A program made the position numbers and the translations under genes. 64,000 nt of DNA from Flaccisagitta enflata (lineage: Eukaryota > Chaetognatha > Sagittoidea > Aphragmophora). The DNA lies in assembly GCA_965153355.1 (NCBI GenBank), contig OZ231126.1:62992001-63056000 (forward strand). The letters are read 5' to 3'. The notes under the pieces are model-generated. The model had not been told where the DNA came from. It was given only the letters and a program-made list of their open reading frames with translations, and ran no database searches. This document shows, in pieces, positions 43,174 through 56,272 of the stretch. Each line of letters starts with the position of its first letter. Within the stretch, counting starts at the first letter, position 1.

Positions 43174-43192
43174 GTCGCGGACAACGCGACTA
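43174..43192 (-). mobile_element. Family-A 3' hairpin end, paralogue of 16,491
   Basis: AGTCGCGGACAACGCGACT preceded by a T run and followed by GGTC tetramers. It lies close to the break of the inverted duplication. Confidence 0.55.
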
Positions 43193-43448
43193 ACTTTACT
43201 GTGTTGGTCGGTCGGTCTATCAGTCGGTCAGTCGGTAAATCATGCGCTGTTGTACTGTTAACTGTCGTAACATCTTCCAGGCTATAAAACCGTATTCAAA
43301 TATGGGTTGAGCAGGGGCGAAAGGCTAGAGCCATTACAGGGTGAAGGGGAGACGCAGTGCCATGAACAATTGAAGAGAGGGGATTTGCCGTCAAAAGGAG
43401 TGGATCTTCTTCTTCGAGCAATCATCATAAAAACCCCTCAGCCCTCTA

Positions 43449-43713
43449 GGGGCGTGTTTCTAGTGAGCGCCAAAAACGCGTTTGTTCCCGTGAAACGCGA
43501 TAACAGCGTGAACACATATTCAAAATTTCAACGGTCCCGTGGGCGAAGTGAGTGAGGCAAGTGAGTGAGCCAAGGGAGTGAGCGAGCTGGTAAATAGACG
43601 GCGGCGAAGTAGTGGCGCTCGGCTGATGAGCGGAGTGGCGGTGCAGCAGGCAGGCGTGCGAGCGACCGAGTGGCCCTTTCAAAACGCGATCGTCTTTGAC
43701 TAGAAACGCCCCC
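43449..43713. mobile_element. PIF/Harbinger-type MITE, diverged interior
   Basis: Counterpart of 15,935-16,233. The ends are kept, but the GAGCG-rich interior has drifted (GAGGCAAGTGAGTGAGCC). Confidence 0.73.
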
Positions 43714-43818
43714 TAAGTTGCAGTCCAACGTCTATGTAACGTCCCTGGTTGAAGCAAAACTAATAACTTCAATAGTTTCTCTCAATCTCACAGAAAAGTG
43801 GAATGAATTGTTTTTCAA

Positions 43819-44382
43819 AGTCGCGTGCTACGCGACTCGACACCCCGCTAGGCCAGTCCATCCATCCGTCGGGCCGTCCTCTTTCCATCCTTCCGTCTGT
43901 ATGTCCTTCCGTCCATCCTTCCATCCGTCCCCCCCTTCCCCAGGCCCGATGCTGCTTTAGCCCTAATCGATGCAAAATCTTCATTGAATAAAAAGGAAAA
44001 TTGATGGAAAAATGTGAAATTTCCATTGGATAATGTGGGAAATTGATGAAAAAAAAAGAAAAAAAATGCAAAATTCCCATTGAATAACATGGAAAATTTC
44101 CCTAAACGCCTTAAATGTGCCCTATCAGAACGTCCGAAAATTCATCTCTGTGTCCTACAGGAAATCGGACCTTTGGAGCCGCTGCCCTGCTTTCACTCTA
44201 ACTCTTCAGCTGATCACTCCAAGCAGGGCATCGGGTACCGCTGACCATGTGCGATACTTGGATGTCTAGTTGAGCTCACTGCCCCTGCCCAATTGCCCAT
44301 GTGACCTTCTCTATCACTGTCCCTGCTCAGTGGGCAGTGCCCATTCGCCTACGACTGGGGTTGTCCTGTATCCAGCCTTGTT
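43819..44382 (-). mobile_element. Family-A HINE-like element, inverted-duplicate copy
   Basis: Counterpart of 15,268-15,829 with hairpin AGTCGCGTGCTACGCGACT and end CAGCCTTGTT. Confidence 0.7.
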
Positions 44383-44443
44383 TCTGTGACACACTATCTT
44401 TTTTTGTCAGTCTGTAGTCAGTACAGTTGCCTTCTTCTCCATT

Positions 44444-44516
44444 TACCAATAAAGGCGGCTCTCGCCGTAGGAAAAAAGTCGTAAATGCTAAGAAAGAGAG
44501 AAAGAGAGAGAGAAAG

Positions 44517-44605
<89 letters not shown>

Positions 44606-45210
44606 AAGGGGGAGAAAGAGACAGACTGGGAGAGAGAGACAGAGAGAAACAGAGAAAAACATATAACACGGGGTTACAATATCGTTGCGGACAGGTGGAC
44701 AGGGGATTCCAACCCCCATCCACACCCCACCATCCACACACCAGCATCTAGACTGCTTGTTTTTCCACTTTTCCTTTCGGACGGACAGACGGACCATCAG
44801 ACAGATAGATGGACTGACAAACAAAGCCTCTCATAGAGTCCAGAGTTTAAATGAGAGAGAGACTGTGCTGCTTGGATGCACAATTATCACTTGGGACATT
44901 TCAAAGTTCACCAGACATCAACTAACTCGATTCCTCGTTTTTTGGAAAAACGGAAAAAATGCGGAAAAATAAAAAAAGATTCAAAAAATCATAGCTCCGA
45001 AACGATTGATCGCACAGAATTCTGCTTGGCGTCATCTGAAAGAGGAGATTTAGCTCTTTCTTAGCTGTTAATTTCATGCGTAGGCTCGTTCGGCCCGAAA
45101 AAAAGCTCAACTTTCCCAAACCACTCACCAGAAAAAGGGAAAACTGGATTTCTCTGCAGGACTCAAAAAGACCGAAGGGACTTCGTCTCTTTGACTTTTT
45201 TTCCAAATAA
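44444..45210. mobile_element. Family-C composite element, absent from paralogue
   Basis: Inverse-orientation homologue of 38,351-39,060 with a GA array in its core. The paralogous site at 15,200-15,206 reads GGCCATATAAATGG without it. The duplicated target appears to be TA or TAT, not certain. Confidence 0.7.
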
Positions 45211-45339
45211 GGCCATTTCTCTTCCCTTCCCTCAACCTGACATTATGTTTATCTGTGTGTCAGTCTATCTGTCCGTAATATCCTTTTTGTTACGCCAGGA
45301 ATTCCTGTCCTACTGAGTGTCACTATCAGTCTTTGTCTC

Positions 45340-45646
<307 letters not shown>

Positions 45647-45830
45647 CGTTCAATTGTGTGGTCTTTATCCATTTGTTTGATTTTCATTTACGTCATCTAG
45701 CATCTCCATATCTCTCTCTTTTTCTTCTTCTTGCGGTCAACGGCGTCGAGAGAAGAAGAAACCCCATAAAAGTCCATTTTTCAAGGTCAGATAAAGTTTG
45801 TCGGGCAAAACAGGGTCGTTCTTCACTCTC

Positions 45831-45944
<114 letters not shown>

Positions 45945-46130
45945 CCTGTTTGACGCCACTCTTATCTTAACGCCGCCGCGTGCCCTTCCAGATTTAGCGT
46001 CCGCGCTGTTAGTTATACTGCCCAATGCCCATATTAAGAATAAGTCACGAATGAGAGAGTCGTTTTCAGACATGAACACGCCTTTCTGTAAGTCAATTTG
46101 ACAGTCGGTCGGTTAGTCAACGCCGAGGTA

Positions 46131-46639
46131 CAGTAGATGTCGTCTAGACTTGGAAATACGGGGGCCCTCATATCGTAACTACCATTTACGTCAATGAAAT
46201 GAAACTGTGTTTGTGTAATGCTTATGTCCTATAGGGTTGACGATGGGGTATGGCAGCTCTGTGGATAGAAAATTCTTTTGAATATACTAAAACAAATCTG
46301 TTTGCTCAATCAGTTGCCACAATTGGTCTAGTGGTTAGCTCACTTGACTTCAAAATCCCTCTTGATCAATTTACTTCTTTAAAAGTTCCAGGTTCGAATC
46401 CTAGGCTGGTTTTGCAACTAAAGCAAATAGATGAAGCTGAAATTCTGCCATAAAAGTGATTGATCCTAACATTTTATACTAAAAGTTTTTTTTGTAAGGT
46501 AAGCCGTAGGGGGATGCCATACCCCATCGTCAACCCTTTAGGGTCTATACATTACACTAACAAAATATCAATCCCCTCACTGTACTGATGCTGAGGTTAT
46601 GAGCTCCCCCGTATTTTCAAGTCTAGACGACATCTACTG
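46131..46639. mobile_element. Tc1/mariner-type MITE with long TIRs, carrying a tRNA-like core
   Basis: TIRs begin CAGTAGATGTCGTCTAGACT on both ends, and inversely repeated arms extend about 120 bp, including GGTTGACGATGGGGTATGGC. TA flanks each end (46,129-46,130 and 46,640-46,641). The inverted paralogue near 14,450 has the empty site, a single TA between GCCAAGG and GCTTTCTGC, so the 509-bp unit and its TA duplication are directly demonstrated. Confidence 0.9.
46312..46419 (+). tRNA. tRNA-like sequence (degenerate) inside a MITE
   Basis: A perfect internal A box (TGGTCTAGTGG, 46,324-46,334) and B box (GGTTCGAATCC, 46,391-46,401) are 56 nt apart. The T stem-loop is nearly intact, with one mismatch. 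ACTT...AAGT between the boxes could be a class-II variable arm. AGTTGC and GCAACT flank the unit and can pair, but the canonical acceptor and D stems are poor, and the anticodon (CAA or TCA) depends on how an intron-like insert is placed. T8 at 46,486-46,493 could stop RNA polymerase III. Probably a tRNA-derived sequence, not a working tRNA. Confidence 0.45.
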
Positions 46640-46939
46640 TAGCTTTCTGCTTCTAACTTCACACACCCCCCCCTCAGCAGACGAGTAAGACAGTCATTTT
46701 CTGGTCTTGTTTTGAAAAGATGTCATCATTTGTATCTGGTGCATCGTGTGCGTGTTGTCGGTGATTGCCGGATCCTACGTCGTCGTTCCCGCCGTTATCC
46801 GTTGGATGCAAGCGCGCCGGTATCTAAGTTGTTGTTGGTGTGGTCAGACCCATAATTTGATCATTTTGTCGCTTCTTCTCGCCCGTGGGCTTCAGAGTCG
46901 CGACCGATGACCAGCCTTATCTCGCAAATTCATTCTCTC

Positions 46940-47275
<336 letters not shown>

Positions 47276-47637
47276 TTTTTCCTAATTTTTGTTCTATCTC
47301 AGTTCTTTCTGGCTTTCCCTTTTCCTTATGGCCTGAGAGTCTTATTGCTTTATCCTACTTTCTCTTTTGCCATTTAATCGTCCTTTATGTCGCCTTTGTC
47401 GCTTTGTCTTTCTTCCTTCCTGTTTTTTTTTCTGGTTCCTGTGAGGAAGGAGCTTCTTCTTCTCTTCTCTTGATTTGCAACATGATCATTAAGACTTAAC
47501 TATTCTATCCAATATTTCTGGCGCTACCCCATCATGTTTCTTGCTCCGTGTTGTTGTCGTTTTTACTTTTTACCCTACTGATTGGGACTTCTGGGCTCGG
47601 GGGTTTTCCATCGTCAAATTATCGAAATAATGGTGTT

Positions 47638-47727
47638 GGTCCCGGGGCGGGCCACGCCCCTCGTCTGGGTTTCGGAAGAGGAAGAGGAGGAAATACTCGT
47701 TTTCCCGCTACTGTCCCTGCTCAACAG
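47638..47727 (+). pseudogene. Inverted-duplicate copy of the Gly-rich exon, start region deleted
   Basis: Homologous to the minus-strand exon at 13,489-13,587. The frame GPGAGHAPRLGF and the donor CAACAG|GTAAGT are retained. The roughly 37 bp carrying the ATG are missing relative to the other copy. If the exon was real, this copy is probably broken. Confidence 0.2.
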
Positions 47728-48322
47728 GTAAGTTTCTGATCGAGTTTGATAATTTCTGCCATAGGAGCGCAACTGTTGTCCATGTTTTGAAATTTGAAGT
47801 CCCAAGCTCCAAGTATGCTCTTTCGAATCTCTTTAAAATGTCGTTCCTTCCATCGAGCAATGAGCAGCTTTTAAAAATGTTTTATTTTTTATCTAAAATA
47901 TGTCGGGAACAAGGCCAAAGTTTATAAAAAAAATTATTTCAGATGAAATAAAATGACATCAATCTGAGATGAAAATTGAAATACCACACATAGTTTAGAA
48001 CAGTTTCCCGGCGGAGAGAAGTGAGATGCCGGATCTTGATCAGACAGTCTCTCATGGGCATCGCGACCTCCCTTATGTCATGATACAGTCAATCTCATGC
48101 GAACCTTGACACCCGAAAGGCCTTTTTCATCATATCTCACCCGTTTCGAACACGCAATAATTCAATCATTACCAACATTTGGACCACCCATTTGGAAGAA
48201 GAAAAAAAAAGAGAGAAAATGTCAAATTGCGGTCGAATCGAAATTGTCTATAAAAAGGAAAAAAAAATTGGAGGAAACAGCGCAAAAAAGACCATGGATG
48301 CAAACAATCCGTCAGTAGGATA

Positions 48323-48596
48323 CATTAGAGAAATCAGAAGCCACTCTTTCAGTGTTTTCAATTTCCGCGATAATAGTCAGAAAATACGCATTCAACCTGA
48401 ATGAACAAAAAACCGCAAACTGTTCTCATCGTCCTTCATCATTATTTTGGCAGTCAATGTTTTTTTAAGCTCCGTTACAAGAACAGAAACTAATTGATGA
48501 TTAAATCTGTGAAATTGAACCGCGTATGAGAGCAAAGTTTATAACTTGCTTGTTTAGACCAACCTTTTTTAAGAGTGGCTTCTGATTTCTCTAATG
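48323..48596. mobile_element. TIR MITE, 26-bp ends, absent from paralogue
   Basis: Ends CATTAGAGAAATCAGAAGCC and its reverse complement match over 26 bp. The other copy reads straight through at 10,470-10,490 (GTCAGTAGGATTCCGAGAG). A target duplication is not clear: at most one or two bases. Confidence 0.8.
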
Positions 48597-49324
48597 CCAA
48601 GAGACTGTGACCCTTTAACATTATGATGCGTGGGCAATTATGCTTATGAGAAAGTACCGCTCCCATATATCCGGAATAGATGACAAGGCATCTAAACATG
48701 AGACGTTTTATGTTAAAACTACTGGCCAAACTACTAATAAAAAGACCTGATACAAGGCCAAATCATGTACATAGTTTGATCTGTCTTTCCAACAATACCA
48801 AAATAAATCACCTCTTCGAAAACGAACCTGGCTCTGCCTCTCATAGCGACGTAAAATTGCAACAACTCAAAAAAAGGGAAAAGAGGAAAAATAAAAGAGG
48901 CGTCTAAGAGATAAATGTTGTTTACGGATCGGATTGACAATGGTCTATTTTAATGAGACCAGATCTCGACGTAAATTTGATAGATTAGATCATCAACCAA
49001 CTTGGTTCTCCGCGTTTTTTTCATTTTTAGATCATGTCGCGGGAGTGGAGATAGAAAAAAAAGCTTTTTTTTGAAATATAAAATCTCATTGGTAGATGGA
49101 GGCGGCGGTGGAGGACATCGAGGAGGATGGGGAAAGAGGAGGAAGAAGAGGAGGAGGAGGAAAAGGGGGCCTCTTATTCTCATCATGAAGACAGCTTGAA
49201 GACAAAATAGATGGCATCGTTATCAAACTTATCTCTAGAATTTTCCGTATGTGCGGAGAAAACGCCAACGCGTCATACGCGCCATACAGAGCAAGAGGTA
49301 TCACGGCAATTCCGTTCCGTGGTA

Positions 49325-50093
49325 CAGTATGTTTCATCTCGTTTGTAACATTTGATGAGGATGTAGTTCAAAAAGTGATAGAGATAATTGATTTCTGAAA
49401 AAACTTCCTTAAAGCTGTAGGTGATGCATTTTATGATGTGTAACTGCTTCGACTTTTAAACAAAAATCTATACCTTTTGACAAATGACAAAATGTTGTTC
49501 AAAATCAGCAAAAAACACCATTATTCTAAGTTTTTGGCGGAACAGTTTTTCTTTAAGTCGCTTCTATTTTTAAACGGATTTAGCTACAGATACCAGATTG
49601 GTCTCAAATTAAAGCTAATTTACAATAGTTTTAAGAAATACAAACAGGGAAATTTTTTTTCAATAATATATCACATCAGGCATGAAAAAAATTGGTGTTT
49701 CAACAGAAATCATGATCAAGAGTTGATTCACAGTTCACAAATCGATCTGAAACATCAAATGAGCATTTCAACTCAAGTTGTCCCAAAACTACTTCAAAAT
49801 ACCTTCCATTTGAGACCAATCTAGTATCTGTAGCTCAATTCGTTTAGAAATGAGAGCAATCTAAAGGGAAACAGTCCAAATGACAATTTTTTGTAAAGAA
49901 ACAATTTGGAAACGATGACAACTACTTCCGTGTTTGTTCCAAGGACCAAATTTTTGTGAAAAAATCCTGGGAGTCAGATATCATAAAATGTATTATCACT
50001 ATCTTTTAGGAACTTTTTTTCAGAATTCAATTATCTCTATTACTTTTTGAGTTACGTCCTCATAAAATGTTACAAACGAGATGAATCATACTG
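49325..50093. mobile_element. Tc1/mariner-type MITE, TA target, empty site known
   Basis: TIRs CAGTATGTTTCATCTCGTTT and CAGTATGATTCATCTCGTTT continue for more than 70 bp. TA flanks both sides (49,323-49,324 and 50,094-50,095). The inverted paralogue at 9,420-9,421 shows CTTTTACCACGG with one TA. Inner arms contain the widespread ACCAGATTGGTCTCAAAT module. No transposase frame. Confidence 0.9.
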
Positions 50094-50412
50094 TAAAAGA
50101 CATGGTCAAAGTCATCTTGATTATCTAAGTCTTTCTCGCGTGCGAGACCTCCTTGTAGACTCGTACAATATATCGGACATTCTCCTTGTGTGTTTTCTCT
50201 TTCTGCACTTTTTTCCCAACGATCTTTTGACTGTTTTCTCGCCTTACCTTACCTTACCTCGCCTCTTGCCTTACCCTCGCGGTTTCTAGACACTCATTAA
50301 TCATGTCCATCTCCCTCCCCCCCTCTTCTTCCCGACTAAAATTTGTGTTGATATAGTCTTTTTGAAGTCATAAGAAGATATGATGGATTGATCGCGACGT
50401 TGATCCGTTGAG

Positions 50413-50450
50413 AATTTTTCCGGTCGGCGATTAGCCGCCTTTATTGGTAA
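50413..50450 (+). mobile_element. Family-C end module at the inverted-duplication break
   Basis: TTTTTCCGGTCGGCGATTAG then CCGCCTTTATTGGTAA. The inverted-duplicate homology stops exactly where it begins. Confidence 0.45.
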
Positions 50451-50501
50451 GTCTTCAACTAGTACTTTTAGCTTAATACTTAATACTTAATACTTTTAGC
50501 T

Positions 50502-50970
50502 CAGGGGTGTATATAGTTTCATGACCTTTTATTAATTCCCCCCCTTTGATTTCCTTCCCTGCAACTGTTGTGTTACCAAATCTGTGATTTTCTCCTCCAT
50601 AAAGCAACGAAACAGTGTTTAAGGTTTAAAAAGTTTTCAATTGTGTTTTACTTATCAGGTTTTATAATTTGTTGCTGCCAAAAATTATGTTTTTCCCAAA
50701 TTTTCTTTTTAGTCGCGTGCTACGCGACTCTACACTCCGCTTTGTTGGTCTGTCTGTACGTCCATACATCCGTTGGTCTATCCATCACACTTTTTTGGTT
50801 TTTTTGCGGTCTTTTGCCTCACTGCTCCTGCCCAAATGATCAAGTGACCTCAAATACAGACCCTGCCCACCCACATGCAACTGGGGTTGCCATGTATCCG
50901 ACCTTGTTTTTCTCTTTTTCCCCTCCCTCCTTCTTCTTCCCTCTCTCCAAACCCTTTGATTTATTTGGAA
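50502..50970 (+). mobile_element. Divergent hAT-type relative of the 10,078 element, interrupted
   Basis: Begins CAGGGGTGTATATAG and follows 10,078-10,390 at reduced identity (CCAAACCCTTTGATTT is shared). A family-A element sits inside at 50,711-50,908. The right end is not identifiable. Confidence 0.6.
50711..50908 (-). mobile_element. Family-A HINE-like element nested in a hAT relative
   Basis: Hairpin AGTCGCGTGCTACGCGACT, CTGT/CGTC tetramers, a CTGCTCCTGCCC segment and the end TATCCGACCTTGTT. 198 bp. Confidence 0.75.
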
Positions 50971-51429
50971 TTTGGATCAATGTGGAACCATATACAGCCT
51001 GTATTACAGGCCTGTATCTGCTTGCACAAAATTCCCCTCATGTGCTATAGGACTTGTACCTTTTCAGGATTGTTGTCCTGCTTGGCTGCTTCTTCTCACT
51101 CATACAAGCATTGAGTGACATATTTGGTCAGAGAGCCCCAAAAAGAACAAAAGAAGAGCTCCAAAGAGACAAGATTGTATGAGTAAAGATTGTATGAGTT
51201 CAAAGGCTGATTTCAGGCTAGTGAGGGCTCATTTGAGGCCTGAAAAGCCTAGATTATGTTTGAGAGGGCTTGTTCAATGTCTAAATGAGCTTTTTTGAAA
51301 CCCAAGGGGGCTGAATTAAGGCTCTTTGTTTCGATGTCCCACACCTGCCCTCCTAAAAACTCATGATGGCTGATTTTGAATCTGAAACAGCTGTTCTAGT
51401 GAGTCTGATAAAATCTATGCTGTGAGTAA

Positions 51430-53110
51430 TCAATAGCAGCCTAAAGGCAGTAAGTGGTCAATGGTACTTGTGCCCTGCTTGAGTAGTATGTAATTTCCAT
51501 TGCGATCTTCTAGAAATTTGTCCATAGAGGCTGCTGTTAAAAAAATAAAATATTCATCCACACATGGTCACACATGGTCAGCAGTACCCAATGCCCTGCT
51601 AGGAGTGATCCAGTGAAGAAGTGGAGTGAAAGCAGGGCAGCAGCCCTGAAAGGCCAATGTGAAGACCACAGGGGAGAATTTTCAACAGGTTGCCCAAGGG
51701 CAATATGTGGTCAGCGATACCCGTTGCCCTGCTTTGCATGGTTGTAAATTGGAATGAGAGTTCAGGCCTGGGTGGGCAGATTTCAGGCCTGAGAGGACAG
51801 GTAACAGGCCTGAAAGGGCAAATTTCAGAGGGCAGATTCAAGCCCTGAGAGGGCAGATTTCAGGCCTGAGAGGGCAGATTTTATGCCTTAGAGGGCAGAT
51901 TTCAGGCCTGAGAGGGCCTGGGGGGGACGCACAGACGGACGGACGGACAAACGAATGGACGAACAAAAGTCCCCCCGTATTCTACAAGACTTTGTCCCCT
52001 TCGGGACCGCTGCCCAAAAGCCCTGAGAGGGCATATTTCAGGCTTTACATGACTGGTTTAGGCCACTGAAGGCATATTTGAAGGCTGGAGGGCAGAATTA
52101 AGGCTTGGAGAGCAGATTTGAGGTTTTGTAGGCAAATTTTAGCTTTGGAGGGCTGATTTGATGCTTGGATGGCTATTTGAAGTTCTGGAGGTCAGATCTG
52201 AAGCGGGGGGGGGGGGGCTGATATGAAGCCTGGAAGGCCGACTTGAGGCCTGGAGGGCTAAATTAAGGGCTGGGAGGGCAAATTTGAGGCCATGATAGCT
52301 AATGGGGGAAGGGACAGAAGGCAGGAAGGAAGGACAGACATAAAGACGGATGTCTGGAAATTCCCCCTGTGATCTACAGGACATCAGCACTTTGGGGCTG
52401 CTGCCAAAAATAGGAGGATGTTTTCTGCTCAATTTTTTGCAATGTTTCACAATCTCCTTGATAGATGAACCGACAGTTAGACAGATTAACCATTGGAAAA
52501 ATCAACAGACTAGCCAAGAGACAAAACCCCTCGCAGATATTCAAGAATGCATATCAAAACAGGATTAGACCATGAAACTAGTCATCCAAGGATAGCACAT
52601 GGTCACCTGATGCCCTGCTTTGAGTGATCAAGTTAAGTAGTGGAGTGAGAGCAGGGCAGCGGCCCTAAAGGGCCAATGTCTTGTTGGACACAGGGGTGAA
52701 TTTTGAGATGTTCTGAGGCGCATTTGAAGTTGGGATGGCAGAATTTAGTGCTTTAAAGTTTGGGGGGCAGGCTTGAGGCCTGGAGGACAAAATTGAGGCC
52801 TGAAGAGTTGATTTGAGGCCTGGAGGGCGGATTTGAGGTCCGGAGGGCTGATTTAAGGTCTTGAGGGCAGATATGAGGTCTGGAGAGCTGATATGAGCTC
52901 TCAAAGGCTAAATTGAGGTCTCAAAGGGCTAATTTAAGGGCTCAGAGGGCCAAAATCAGGCCTGAGACTGCATAGTTGAGGCTTCCCTGGCTAAGGGGGG
53001 GGGAAAGAAGAACAGACAGACAGACAGAAGGACGGATGGACAGATGTCTCAAAATTCCCCCTGTGTCCTAGAGTACATCGGCCCTTTGAGACCGCTGCCC
53101 AATAAGTCTG
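51430..53110 (+). mobile_element. Cluster of nested family-B elements and minisatellites
   Basis: Heads at about 51,435, 51,570, 51,692 and 52,580 (TGGTCAGCGATACCCG, CACATGGTCA) and ends at about 52,015, 52,408 and 53,100 (CCGCTGCCC). Between them are degenerate units of 27 bp or so (GAGGCCTGGAGGGC) and GGAC/GACA tetramers. Confidence 0.55.
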
Positions 53111-53284
53111 CTCATTTTTTTGCAATGTTTCACAATCTCCCTGATAGATGAACTGACAGTTGGACAGATCAACCATTGGAAAAATCAGCAGGCTAGCCAA
53201 GAGACAAAGCCCCTTGCAGATATTCGAGAATGCATGTAAAAACAGGATGAGACCATGAAAAAACTGATGGTGGGAAAATCCTCA

Positions 53285-53680
53285 GAAATCCCCATGACAA
53301 TGCTTATGTTTGACAGCCTATAAAGAGGGGGTTTTTCAAGGAATTGACAAAAAAATTGGTGACGGTTTTAAAGATCTTGAAAAGATCTTTCAAATGGGAC
53401 CAATCTGGCATTTCTAGCTTTATTCGTTCAAAAGTTATGAGCAAAACAAGTGAAATAATAAAAATGGAAGAAAAATTCAATGATATGGAAAATGGTCCAA
53501 AATCTCCATAACATTGCTTATGTTTGACAGCTTATAAATCGGTTGTTTTTCAATGGATTTCAAAATAATTGGTGACGGTTGGAAAGATCTTGAAAAGATC
53601 TTTTAAATGGGACCAATCTGGCATTTCTAACTTTAAGCGTTTAAAAGTTATAAGCAAAACAAGGGACATTGTCCAAAAGA
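53285..53680. repeat. Two tandem copies of a MITE-internal module
   Basis: ACAATGCTTATGTTTGACAG and ACATTGCTTATGTTTGACAG head two segments about 210 bp apart; both carry GGGACCAATCTGGCATTTCT. Confidence 0.75.
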
Positions 53681-53941
53681 GGGAAAGTTTTATGGCCTGT
53701 ACCAACCACCCAGAAAAAAATGAGAATTAAAAAAAAGGCGCTCTTGGAATTATTTTGGAACCTTTTGACATGGATTATACATGGGCTGGACCACCAGAAA
53801 CCATGAAAAAAGTGGCAGTAATCCTAGTTTAAAGTTAGCGGTGGAGATCCAGAGCAGTGTTAAGTGATTGATAGATGTGTGTCAGTAAAAAATAAAAAAA
53901 ACAGTCATTTCCAGTTAGAAATCATCTTTTTTATAAATGTA

Positions 53942-54289
53942 CCAAGCAGTAGCTTACTTTAAGTGCTTGCCATTTTTAAACGAATTGAGCTAGAACCCTG
54001 GGATTGGTCTCAAATGAAAGATAATTTAACATAGATCGCTCATCTGCTTTGAAATCAGAGAAAGTTTGAATATTTAATAACTTTTTAAATAATTTTGGTC
54101 AAACATCATCAAAACATTTTTTGCAATTTTTGAACAGGTCAATCAAATTTTTCTTAAATATGGAAAACCTACCAAATTTTTAAAGAGTTCTGAAATCTAT
54201 GACAAATTATCTGTCATTTGAGACCAATCCCAGGGTTCTAGCTCAATTCGTTAAAAAATGGCAAGCAGTTCAAGAGAGCTACTTCCAAG
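53942..54289. mobile_element. TA-flanked foldback MITE
   Basis: The arms share GAATTGAGCTAGAACCCTGG and GGATTGGTCTCAAATGA in inverse orientation; the outer ends are weaker (CCAAGCAGTAGCT, CTTGGAAGTAGCT). TA at both ends. Confidence 0.6.
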
Positions 54290-54516
54290 TACAGTAGGAA
54301 GTAAAAAGATGAAAATTGATAAGGACAGAAATCGCATATATTGTTCTCAGATATGTGGCGTCTAAACAAGTTATTCGATTATCATGAAATTTTGCATGCC
54401 AAAACTGAAGACCAAGATCTTTGAGGAATTTTTTTCAGAAATTGATTTGAGCTTCTAGAAGCAGAGATATGTTGATTCTTTATGTTGCAACTCACTTGAA
54501 ACACCCTGTAATATTT

Positions 54517-54534
54517 AGTTGCGGACACGCAACT
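54517..54534 (-). mobile_element. Family-A 3' hairpin end, GTTGC subtype, next to a CT array
   Basis: AGTTGCGGACACGCAACT followed by CTATAAGAGGCTC and a long CT array where direct copy 2 begins. Confidence 0.5.
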
Positions 54535-54543
54535 CTATAAGAG

Positions 54544-54712
<169 letters not shown>

Positions 54713-54974
54713 CTTTCTTCAACTGAAACCGTCCTGAAGCTATGCTCAAGGATCAGGGTCAAATAATGAGAGAGAAAGAGTTTTGGAGAAAGTGGAATTG
54801 AACGGGAGAAAGTTTGTTCAAGAATTTCAGTTGACAATTATGAGGTTTTGTATTGGATTTTTCATCATTTCACAGATATTTTCCGATGTTTTGTTTTATT
54901 CAATTCAGAGAAAACTACTTCAGCTAGGCAGCTAAGGTGGGTTTTGCTTTCAGCATATACAGGTCGGATCTTCT

Positions 54975-55701
54975 TTTTGGGCAGCGGCCCTGAAGGGGAC
55001 AATTGAAAAAATCCTATAGAACACAGGGAAAAATTTGTTTGTTTATTTATCTTTTGGTCTATTTGTCAATCTCTTAGTCATTTCCCCTCCCCCATGAGCC
55101 TTCTCAGTCCACAAACCGACCCTATTAGACCTAATAGTCACAAAAGCGTTAGATGGTCAGCGGTACCTGTGCCCTGCTTAAGTAGGTTGTGGTTGAAGTT
55201 GAGGGAGGAGCAGGGCAGCTGCCCCAAAGGGGTCGATGACCTATGCTTTCACAGATATGCCCTCTCAGACCTCAATTTTTCAAGATATGAAATCAACCCT
55301 CCCAGACCTTAATTTTGCCTCAAATCAGCCCTTTCAGACGTCAAATTAGCCCCCTCAATCCCCAAATCAGCCCTCTCCAGCCTCAAATCAGCCCTCTCCA
55401 GACATCAATCAGCGTTTTTGGGCAGCGGCCCCAAAGGGAGCAAATCATGTAGAACAAAGGCGACTTTAATCTGCCCTTTCAGATTCAAAGCCTAAGCGGG
55501 CAGATTTCAGGTCTGAGAGGGTAGATTTCAGGCCTGAGAGGGACGGATGGATGGACGAACAGAGGAACAAAAGTCCCCCTGTGTTCTTCAGGACTTCCTC
55601 CCCTTTAAGGCCGCTGCCCTGCTTTCTCTCATTCCAATTTACAACTATTCAAAGCAGGGCAACGGGTATCGCTGACCACACACTGCCCTTTGTCGACCTG
55701 T
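54975..55701. mobile_element. Family-B material in direct copy 2
   Basis: Counterpart of about 20,105-20,831: GGGCAGCGGCCCTGAAGGGG, a head GGTCAGCGGTACCTG, CAGCCCTCTCCAG units and a second minus-strand element ending at CAGGTCGACAAAGGG. Confidence 0.55.
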
Positions 55702-55740
55702 TTTTCTTTCTCTTACACTTTCTGATCTTTTTTTAAGATT

Positions 55741-55828
<88 letters not shown>

Positions 55829-56105
55829 CCGTGCTTCCCATTTCTTTCTGGTGAGGTCCTTATATAACAACGACATATTGGATTATATTGGACACACACT
55901 CTCCTTGGTGGGTAGGAGCTGAACCGCTCAGCACCGTCTCAGTGCCCCAGATTTTGGGGCATTGTCCTTTTTTTCTTCTCTTCCATTCTAATCTAACCCT
56001 AAGTCACAATGGGAATAAGGCGTAACTTCAACTAAAAGCAAAACTATCGGGCATTTAACCAGGGATTCATGGAGCAAGAATAAAACGATTGTGTTAGAAA
56101 GAGAA

Positions 56106-56191
<86 letters not shown>

Positions 56192-56198
56192 AGACAGA

Positions 56199-56257
<59 letters not shown>

Positions 56258-56272
56258 GGCAGACAGATTGAC

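Noticed and set aside
48192-48404. Plus-strand frame ending NSQKIRIQPE as an exon
   Set aside because: It crosses the edge of the MITE at 48,323, which is absent from the paralogue.
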